Assembly (NCBI GenBank): GCA_002372855.1
Contig: DFIZ01000025.1
Span: 248-8,411 of the forward strand
Source: Bacteroidales bacterium UBA3684
GTDB lineage: Bacteria > Bacteroidota > Bacteroidia > Bacteroidales > P3
Direction: 5' to 3'
DNA length: 8,164 nucleotides
Every line of letters begins with the position of its first letter. Positions within the stretch are counted from its first letter, which is position 1. The notes below the pieces were generated by a model, which saw only the letters and a program-made list of their open reading frames with translations, did not search any database and had not been told where the DNA came from. Positions 1 through 5,094 of this stretch are shown one piece after another. The position numbers and the translations under genes were made by a program.

Positions 1-33
1 ATATAAGAACGATATAAGAACAATATAAGAAGG
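1..33. repeat. 11-bp tandem repeat, three copies
   Basis: Three consecutive 11-base units follow the pattern ATATAAGAACG, with only the last two bases varying (1-11, 12-22, 23-33). The window starts inside the array, so more copies may lie upstream. It is AT-rich in an otherwise GC-rich region and lies upstream of the cutC promoter. No function can be read from it. Confidence 0.8.
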
Positions 34-42
34 GAGCTCTTT

Positions 43-64
43 GGTAGGTATCGGGTAGGTGTCG
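43..64. repeat. 11-bp tandem repeat, two copies plus a decayed third
   Basis: GGTAGGTATCG (43-53) is followed by GGTAGGTGTCG (54-64) and then a degenerate G-rich stretch to about 76. The unit length matches the adjacent 1-33 array but the sequence is unrelated. It ends about 17 bases before the -33 element of the cutC promoter. Confidence 0.65.
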
Positions 65-92
65 GGTGGGGGGTGGAGGAGGCAAAGTTTTT

Positions 93-123
93 TTTGGCGG
101 TCGGGAAAAAAGTTGTACTTTTG
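93..123 (+). promoter_or_regulatory. Bacteroides-type promoter for cutC
   Basis: TTTG at 93-96, a 19-base spacer and TACTTTTG at 116-123 match the known Bacteroides primary sigma consensus (TTTG, 19-20 bases, TAnnTTTG) exactly. Transcription would be expected to start a few bases past 123, essentially on the cutC ATG at 128. The cutC mRNA would then be leaderless or nearly so. Confidence 0.8.
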
Positions 124-127
124 CAGC

Positions 128-808
128 ATGATTGACGTAGAGATTTGTTGCAATTCGATAGCGTCGGCCATTGCCGCCAAGGACGGCGGCGCCGACCGCA
201 TTGAGCTCTGCCGCGACCTGGAGTGCGGCGGACTTACTCCCAGCGATGAAGCCATCGCTTACTGCACCCGTCGCCTCGGCCTGCGCACCCATGTGCTGGT
301 GCGTCCGCGGGCGGGCAACTTCTGCTACACCGAGGCCGAGCAGATGGAGATGATAGCCACCATCAAGCGCTGCAAGGAGCTCGGCGCCGCCGCCGTGGTG
401 CTGGGACTGCTGACCGAGGAGGGCAAGGTGGAGGTGGAGGTGACGCGTAGGCTGGTGCAGCTGGCGGCGCCGATGGAGGTGACGTTCCACCGCGCCTTCG
501 ACGAGGCGCAGCAGGACCCCCAGGAGGCCCTGTGGGCTGTGGCCGCGGCGCGCTGCGACAGGCTGCTGACCTCCGGCCAGCGCTATACGGCCCTCGAGGG
601 GGCAGGCGTCATCCGCGAGCTGGTGGGCGTCACCGGAGTGAAAATCCTCGCCGGCAGCGGCGTCACACCGCAGAATGTGCGCCGCCTGGTGGCCGAAACG
701 GGCGTGCGCGAGGTGCACGGCAGCTGCAAGAAGACCCTCGACGACGGCACCCTCGTCACCGACGCCGCCACGGTGAGACAAATGATTGACCAAACGTTGA
801 CATTATGA
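128..808 (+). CDS. cutC: CutC family TIM-barrel protein (PF03932)
   Basis: 226 residues. The family signatures are present in order: an N-terminal VEICCNS (4-10), GGADRIELC (20-28), GGLTPS (34-39), RPRAGNFCY (59-67), TFHRAFD (119-125), LTSGQ (147-151), AGSGVTPQN (175-183) and EVHGSC (195-200). The fold is a cytoplasmic TIM barrel. The family was named for copper homeostasis in E. coli, but that role has been disputed and its real substrate is unsettled. The start at 128 was chosen because family members begin a few residues before the CC motif and because the promoter -7 box ends at 123. A longer GTG start at 59 would place the promoter inside the gene and add about 23 residues with no family match. 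The protein is slightly shorter than E. coli CutC (about 248). The stop overlaps the next start as ATGA (805-808), so the two genes are probably co-translated. Confidence 0.93.
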   Translation: MIDVEICCNSIASAIAAKDGGADRIELCRDLECGGLTPSDEAIAYCTRRLGLRTHVLVRPRAGNFCYTEAEQMEMIATIKRCKELGAAAVVLGLLTEEGKVEVEVTRRLVQLAAPMEVTFHRAFDEAQQDPQEALWAVAAARCDRLLTSGQRYTALEGAGVIRELVGVTGVKILAGSGVTPQNVRRLVAETGVREVHGSCKKTLDDGTLVTDAATVRQMIDQTLTL

Positions 809-3477
809 AGAAGATATTTCCCCTGCTGGTGGGTCTTGTGCTGTTGGCATCGTGCCACCGCGACCCGCATTTTATTACGGACAAGGATTATAGGAACGAG
901 GTGCATGGCGACTTCGAGGAGCGCATGGCGCAGTTCCCGATGCTGGATGTGCGGCTGGACACGCTGAGTGCCATGGAGCGCGAGGCCATGGAGTTCCTCT
1001 ATGCCTATATGCCGCTGAGCGACCTGGCGGACTATGAGCCACAGTTCTACCTCGACCAGGTGCGCTATGCTTTCAAGGCCCGCGAGGAGATGCCCTGGGG
1101 CAAAGATATCCCCGAGGATGTGTTCCGCCACTTCGTGCTGGTGTACCGCGTCAACAACGAGAACCTCGACACGGCCCGCATGGTGATGTTCCGCGAGCTG
1201 AAGGAGAGGGTAGGGGGGATGAGCATGGAGGAGGCCGCGCTGGAGGTGAACCACTGGTGTCACGAGCATGTGGCCTACCGCGCCAGCGACAGCCGCACCT
1301 CGGCCCCGTTGGCCACCATGCGCACCAGCCTGGGCCGCTGCGGCGAGGAGAGCACCTTCGCCGTCACAGCCCTGCGTGCCGTAGGCATACCCGCCCGCCA
1401 GTGCTATACGCCCCGCTGGGCGCACTGCGACGACAACCACGCGTGGGTGGAGGTCTGGGTCGCTGGGGAGTCCGGAGAGTCCGGAATTTCCGGAAATTCC
1501 GGCCAATGGAAATTTCTCGGTGCCTGCGAGCCCGACCCGCGGCTCAATATGGGCTGGTTCTCCGTGCCGAGCACGCGCTGCATGATGGTGCACTCGAAGG
1601 CCTTCGGCAAGTACAAGGGCGACGAGGAGGTGGTGAAGCGTACCAACCTTTATAGCGAATTGAATCTGCTGTCGCATTATGCCCCCACGCGCCGCGTCAC
1701 CGTCACGGTGCAGGACGAGGAGGGCAAGCCCCTGGAGGGCGCGCAGGTGAAGTTCAAGCTCTACAACTATGCCGAGTATTACACCCTCAGCACCCAGACC
1801 ACCGATGCCGAGGGCAAGGCCTCGCTGACCACCGGCCTGGGCGACCTGCTCATCTGGGTCACCGACGGCGACAACTATCGTTTTAGGAAGATAGATGTCA
1901 GAAAGGATAGTGTGGCAACCGTGAAGATTGAAAAAGATGTGATAGTGAGGCAGCATATAGAAGGTCAAGGATGCATTGACGAAGAGGATGACTGGGTGTT
2001 CGAGATGGTGCCCCCTGTGGCAGGAGATCCCAAGGTGGTGGCCACCGAGGAGGAGACCGCCGCCAACGCCAAGCGCCTGGCCTACGAAGACTCCGTGCGC
2101 AACGCCTACACCGCCACCTTCCCCACCTACGAGCAGTGGTGGGAGATGTCGGACTATCCTGTCTCGGTACATCCCGACGTGGCCGCCGACAAGGCGTGGG
2201 AGCTGGTGAAGAAGAGCGAGGGCAACTGGCGTGAGATAACCGCTTTCATTGACACTTGTGGGGATTATCGCCGCGAATTCTACGAATACATGAGCAGCTA
2301 TAGCGACAAGGACATGCGCGACATCACCGCCGCCACCCTCGAGGCGCATTGGACCGAGCCGTGGCAGTATAAAGGTTGCGCTCGTGATGTATATGAGAAA
2401 GGCATCATGCCCGCCCGCATCAGCAACGAGATGGTGCGCCCCTACCGCAAGGAGCTCGCCCGCTTCAAGGGCATGACGGCCGAGGAGATACGCCAGTGGA
2501 CGCTGGACAGCATCGCCATCGACGACACGAGCAACTACTACAACTGTCCCGTCTCGCCCGTGGGCGTGTACAAGCTGCGCCGTGCCGACAGCCACAGCCG
2601 CGACATCTTCTTCGTGGCCGCCTGCCGCGCCGCCGGGGTGCCCGCCTATCTGGACAATGCCACCAATATCATATATGCCTGGGACGGCGCTTGGAAGGCG
2701 GTTGGTTTTTCCGAATTTTCCGGAGATTCCGGATTGTCCGGAAGTTCCGGATTGTCTGGAAGGCTTACCCTTGTGTATAAGGGCAAGGAACCCGCCAAGC
2801 CCGTATACTGGCCCCACTTCACGCTGGCCAAGCTGGAGAACGGCGACCTGCGCACTTTCGACTTCGAGAACGACCCGAGGATGGAGTGGAGAACGGTGAG
2901 CGGAGAACGGAGAACGGATGCTCTCGACTTGGAGCCAGGCGTCTACTGCCTCAGCACGGGCAACCGCTACCCCGACGGGGCCGTGCGGTCAAGGATGGAG
3001 TTCTTCGAGGTGACGGCCGGCGAACGGATGACCAAGGAGATTGTCATCCTGCCCCTGCTGGCCCGCACCGACGAGCTGGGCGTGGTGGACAAGAACCTGG
3101 AGCTCTTCGACGGCGTGGCCCTGTGGGACTATGCCGGCAAGGAGGGTATGCTCTACGTCAACTTGGGTGAATACAGCGAGCCGTCGAAGCACCTCATCGT
3201 CGAGCTGCGCCAGCTGCAGAAGGAGATGGCGGCATGGGGCGGCATGACCTTTATGGTGGGACCGACCACTATCGGCATGACCGGTTGGGGTCTCGTCAAT
3301 ACCGACTTCGCCTACCAGAAGGGCCTGCTGGAACAACGCATCTGCGAGGCCGCCAAGCTGGGCAAGGTGGAATACCCGCTGGTGGCCCTCATCGACAAGG
3401 ATGGCCACATCCTCTACCACAGCACGGGCTACAAGATCGGCGTGGTGGAGCAGGTGCTCAAAGCCACCCGCCGGTAA
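805..3477 (+). CDS. Large transglutaminase-fold lipoprotein with a second, degenerate TG-like module
   Basis: 890 residues. A lipoprotein signal peptide ends in LLASC, giving acylated Cys17, so the protein should sit in the outer or inner membrane facing the periplasm or surface. The transglutaminase-like core spans about 145-250. Cys179 (GRCGEES), His212 (DNHAWVEVW) and Asp244 (CEPDP) form a plausible Cys-His-Asp triad. Such domains act as peptidases, amidases or crosslinking enzymes; the substrate here is unknown. Residues 296-376 look like a carboxypeptidase-regulatory or Ig-like beta domain. At about 590-635 a second module repeats the core (FFVAACRAAGVPA), but by eye Ser596 replaces the Cys and Tyr624 the His. 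The C-terminal part, about 770-890, resembles a thioredoxin fold (YPLVALIDKDG with Pro858) without a CxxC. Repeat-encoded linkers lie at 223-233, 636-653 and 695-705. The start overlaps the cutC stop by 4 bases. Similar large transglutaminase-domain lipoproteins are common in Bacteroidales. Confidence 0.85.
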   Translation: MKKIFPLLVGLVLLASCHRDPHFITDKDYRNEVHGDFEERMAQFPMLDVRLDTLSAMEREAMEFLYAYMPLSDLADYEPQFYLDQVRYAFKAREEMPWGKDIPEDVFRHFVLVYRVNNENLDTARMVMFRELKERVGGMSMEEAALEVNHWCHEHVAYRASDSRTSAPLATMRTSLGRCGEESTFAVTALRAVGIPARQCYTPRWAHCDDNHAWVEVWVAGESGESGISGNSGQWKFLGACEPDPRLNMGWFSVPSTRCMMVHSKAFGKYKGDEEVVKRTNLYSELNLLSHYAPTRRVTVTVQDEEGKPLEGAQVKFKLYNYAEYYTLSTQTTDAEGKASLTTGLGDLLIWVTDGDNYRFRKIDVRKDSVATVKIEKDVIVRQHIEGQGCIDEEDDWVFEMVPPVAGDPKVVATEEETAANAKRLAYEDSVRNAYTATFPTYEQWWEMSDYPVSVHPDVAADKAWELVKKSEGNWREITAFIDTCGDYRREFYEYMSSYSDKDMRDITAATLEAHWTEPWQYKGCARDVYEKGIMPARISNEMVRPYRKELARFKGMTAEEIRQWTLDSIAIDDTSNYYNCPVSPVGVYKLRRADSHSRDIFFVAACRAAGVPAYLDNATNIIYAWDGAWKAVGFSEFSGDSGLSGSSGLSGRLTLVYKGKEPAKPVYWPHFTLAKLENGDLRTFDFENDPRMEWRTVSGERRTDALDLEPGVYCLSTGNRYPDGAVRSRMEFFEVTAGERMTKEIVILPLLARTDELGVVDKNLELFDGVALWDYAGKEGMLYVNLGEYSEPSKHLIVELRQLQKEMAAWGGMTFMVGPTTIGMTGWGLVNTDFAYQKGLLEQRICEAAKLGKVEYPLVALIDKDGHILYHSTGYKIGVVEQVLKATRR
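1471..1502. repeat. In-frame 9-bp TCCGGAnnn repeat, copy A
   Basis: Three full units (TCCGGAGAG, TCCGGAATT, TCCGGAAAT) plus TCCGG. They encode an S-G-x tripeptide repeat at residues 223-233 of the transglutaminase lipoprotein, in the loop between the His212 strand and the Asp244 strand. Since 9 is a multiple of 3, copy-number change would alter loop length without a frameshift. Bases 1481-1502 form a perfect 22-base palindrome. Confidence 0.85.
2710..2763. repeat. In-frame 9-bp TCCGGAnnn repeat, copy B
   Basis: Six consecutive 9-base units, the middle four exact (TCCGGAGAT, TCCGGATTG, TCCGGAAGT, TCCGGATTG) and the first and last with one mismatch in the core. They encode S-G-x tripeptides at residues 636-653 of the transglutaminase lipoprotein, just after the degenerate second TG-like module. 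This is the same repeat family as at 1471-1502, about 1.2 kb away. Confidence 0.85.
2888..2918. repeat. 7-bp GGAGARY repeat, short copy
   Basis: Units GGAGAAC, GGTGAGC, GGAGAAC and GGAGAAC, then GGA. The repeat encodes part of residues 695-705 of the transglutaminase lipoprotein, a polar Arg/Glu-rich linker between the second module and the C-terminal region. It is the same heptamer family as the long array at 4160-4222. Confidence 0.7.
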
Positions 3478-3496
3478 AAAAAAACATATCTCGCCT

Positions 3497-3526
3497 GTTG
3501 CATTCCGTTATGTCGGTGCGCCTAAT
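3497..3526 (+). promoter_or_regulatory. Possible ECF-type promoter of the sigma factor operon
   Basis: GTTGCAT (3497-3503) and CGCCTAAT (3519-3526) loosely resemble the -35 and -10 elements seen upstream of autoregulated ECF sigma genes in Bacteroidota, with a 15-base spacer. No TTTG/TAnnTTTG promoter is visible in the gap. The call rests on weak similarity. Read-through from the cutC operon is the alternative, since no terminator hairpin follows the transglutaminase gene, only an A tract at 3476-3484. Confidence 0.3.
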
Positions 3527-3554
3527 CCATCAGAACGAAAAGGTACACCGACAT
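3510..3554. promoter_or_regulatory. 9-bp inverted repeat overlapping the sigma factor start codon
   Basis: ATGTCGGTG at 3510-3518 is the exact reverse complement of CACCGACAT at 3546-3554, with 27 bases between. The right arm includes the A and T of the sigma factor ATG at 3553. In a read-through mRNA it could fold and hide the start codon. If transcription begins between the arms, it could only act as a DNA operator. Confidence 0.5.
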
Positions 3555-4053
3555 GACTGTTAATGGACATAACGAAGACGAGCGGGCCTTCCGCGAGCTG
3601 GTGCGACGGCAGCGCGACCTCATCTGGCAGGTCTGCCGCTCGTTCCACTTCAGTGCCGCCTGGGAGTCGCAGGACGCCTTCCACGAGGTACTTATGGCCC
3701 TTTGGCACGACTACAGCACCTTCGACGGCCGCAGCTCGGAGCGCACTTGGGTCTACCGCGTGGCTGTCAACACCCTTGTTTCTCTCAAGCGCCGCATCGG
3801 CAACCAGCCCACAGTGGACGCCCCTGCGATGCCCGACCCCTCCACCGACCCCGACGGCGACGAGCGGAGGCACTACCTGCGCCAGCTCATCGACACCCTC
3901 GACGAGCGCGACCACAGCATCGTGATGGCGCACCTGCACGGCTTCAGCAACATCGAGATCGCCCGCATGACCGGTCTCACGGCGGCCCACGTCAGTGTGC
4001 TCCTCACCCGTATCAAACGTAAACTCAGAAAGCTTTATGAAGATGAAATATAA
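3553..4053 (+). CDS. ECF-type RNA polymerase sigma factor
   Basis: 166 residues, a usual length for a group 4 (extracytoplasmic function) sigma factor. Region 2 spans about 11-82, containing DAFHEVLMALWHDYSTFDG (41-59) and the RTWVYRVAVNTLVSLKRR segment (64-81) that binds core polymerase and melts the -10 element. A variable acidic and proline-rich linker covers 83-106. Region 4 spans about 108-161, with the helix-turn-helix in FSNIEIARMTGLTAAHVSVLLTR split over 131-153, which recognises the -35 element. It directs polymerase to a small regulon and is usually held by a membrane anti-sigma factor. It is the first gene of a four-gene operon and overlaps the next by 17 bases, fitting a sigma/anti-sigma pair. 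There is no Shine-Dalgarno sequence. The ATG at 3553 lies in an inverted repeat. Confidence 0.92.
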   Translation: MTVNGHNEDERAFRELVRRQRDLIWQVCRSFHFSAAWESQDAFHEVLMALWHDYSTFDGRSSERTWVYRVAVNTLVSLKRRIGNQPTVDAPAMPDPSTDPDGDERRHYLRQLIDTLDERDHSIVMAHLHGFSNIEIARMTGLTAAHVSVLLTRIKRKLRKLYEDEI

Positions 4054-4411
4054 CGACTTTGAACAGCAGTGGCAGGCGCTGAGCGACGACCTGCAGTCGG
4101 GCCGTTGCCCGATGACCGACGCCGAGCTGGACCGCGAGGTGCGGCGGGTGCTTTGGAGTGGAGAGTGGAGAGCGGAGAGCGGAGAGTGGAGAGTGGAGAG
4201 TGGAGAGCGGAGAGTGGAGAGTGGGAGGTGGAAGGCGTGGATTGCGGCGGCATGTGTGGCGGCGGTGGTGCTGCCCCTGGCCCTGCACGGCGCTGCCGAC
4301 GACGACGGTATCCGCACCGTCAAGGTCGACGGCGAGCAGGTGCTCTTCGCCTGCAACACCGGCTGCTCGCCTGACGGAGCGATAGAAACCTTTAAAACCT
4401 ACCTGCGATGA
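4037..4411 (+). CDS. Small single-pass membrane protein, putative anti-sigma factor, containing a heptamer repeat
   Basis: 124 residues, not recognised as a named family. Residues 1-40 are a soluble, charged segment (start MKMKYNDFEQQWQALSDD) that would lie in the cytoplasm. Residues 41-64 are a repeat-encoded stretch rich in Trp, Arg, Glu, Ser and Gly. One hydrophobic helix follows at about 66-84, then a short periplasmic tail with Cys106 and Cys110 (ACNTGC) ending in FKTYLR. Position directly after the sigma gene with a 17-base overlap, small size and one membrane helix fit an anti-sigma factor; this is inference from context and topology. ATG 4043 is an alternative start. An upstream ATG at 3995, deep inside the sigma gene, is unlikely. 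The stop overlaps the next gene as ATGA. The paired cysteines could sense redox or bind a metal, but nothing here proves it. Confidence 0.7.
   Translation: MKMKYNDFEQQWQALSDDLQSGRCPMTDAELDREVRRVLWSGEWRAESGEWRVESGERRVESGRWKAWIAAACVAAVVLPLALHGAADDDGIRTVKVDGEQVLFACNTGCSPDGAIETFKTYLR
4160..4222. repeat. Heptamer array GGAGAGY, nine exact copies
   Basis: Nine consecutive GGAGAGT or GGAGAGC units, with decayed units on each side (from 4155 and to about 4236). The array is 63 bases long, so the present copy number keeps the frame. The unit contains no stop codon in any of the six frames, so the array reads through on both strands. It lies in the putative anti-sigma gene just before its membrane helix. 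Confidence 0.92.
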
Positions 4412-5094
4412 AGAAATTATTGTTACCCCTGACGCTTATCCCGCTCCTGCTGACAGCCTGCCAGCGCGAGGAGCCGCTGCCCGAGGCCACCACGGCCGCC
4501 AAGGCTATCTACCTGAAGTACGCCGACCGCACAGACCTCACCGTGGCCCTCGTGGGTGGCTACCGCGGCTTCAACGCCGTCATGTTCGAGGCGCCCGACC
4601 GCGAGGCCTGGTTGCAGCTCTGCGACGACTTCGGTGTACACCACCGCGAGGATGCCGGTGCCCTCGACTCGGTCAGCGTCTCCAGCCTCAAGACCACCAT
4701 CACCCGCTCCTACACCCTCGACAGCGTGCCCAGCATGGGCGAGGCGTTCACCCAGGTGCTGCAAGAGCTGATGGCGCAGAAGCTGGATGGCCGGCCCATC
4801 GACACGATGCTCTGCGTGGACACCGTCATCCGGTTAGACACCCTCGTCTCCGGCAGCGTACACTACGACCACGGTGTGCTGGTCGACTCCATAATTGATA
4901 CCACGCTCCGTTCCTACGGTGTCCGACCGCCCACCACCGATCCCCTGATGCAGACCGCCCTGCAGCACGGCGACAGCGGCTACCTCGTCGCCAGCGACAG
5001 CCGGCGCCTCACGCTCTGCCTCTTCTTCTACAGCACAATGGAGGAGATGGCGCAGATCATCAATCACGTCACCAATATACACACACACCAATGA
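4408..5094 (+). CDS. Lipoprotein of unknown function in the sigma operon
   Basis: 228 residues. The signal peptide ends in LLTAC, giving lipid-bearing Cys18, followed by QREE. Acidic residues right after the cysteine resemble the surface-export signal described for Bacteroidota lipoproteins, so it may face outward. The mature part starts with KAIYLKYADRTDLTVALVGG (32-51) and is a mixed alpha/beta protein with no catalytic motif that I recognise. The order of sigma factor, small membrane protein and then small lipoproteins recalls Bacteroidales loci carrying DUF4252 proteins. The N-terminal segment has a faint likeness to that group, but I would not assign it. It overlaps both neighbours by 4 bases (ATGA at 4408 and 5091), so expression is probably coupled to the anti-sigma gene. 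Confidence 0.85.
   Translation: MKKLLLPLTLIPLLLTACQREEPLPEATTAAKAIYLKYADRTDLTVALVGGYRGFNAVMFEAPDREAWLQLCDDFGVHHREDAGALDSVSVSSLKTTITRSYTLDSVPSMGEAFTQVLQELMAQKLDGRPIDTMLCVDTVIRLDTLVSGSVHYDHGVLVDSIIDTTLRSYGVRPPTTDPLMQTALQHGDSGYLVASDSRRLTLCLFFYSTMEEMAQIINHVTNIHTHQ

Noticed and set aside
59..127. N-terminal extension of cutC from a GTG at 59
   Set aside because: The extra residues match nothing in the family and the consensus promoter would then lie inside the gene.
583..2817. A 744-codon open frame on the minus strand opposite cutC and the transglutaminase gene
   Set aside because: Its translation is low-complexity in Gly, Val, His and Ala with no domain, while the plus strand shows clear family motifs. 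It is the open antisense frame usual in GC-rich coding DNA.
3995..4036. Earlier start (ATG 3995) for the putative anti-sigma gene
   Set aside because: It would overlap the sigma helix-turn-helix coding region by 59 bases. The ATG at 4037 gives a conventional short overlap and a charged N-terminus.
4155..4236. CRISPR-like array
   Set aside because: Units are contiguous 7-mers without spacers, so it is a simple tandem repeat.
3508..4359. A 283-codon minus-strand open frame through the sigma and anti-sigma genes
   Set aside because: It exists because the heptamer array has no stop codon in any frame; the sigma factor on the plus strand is clear.
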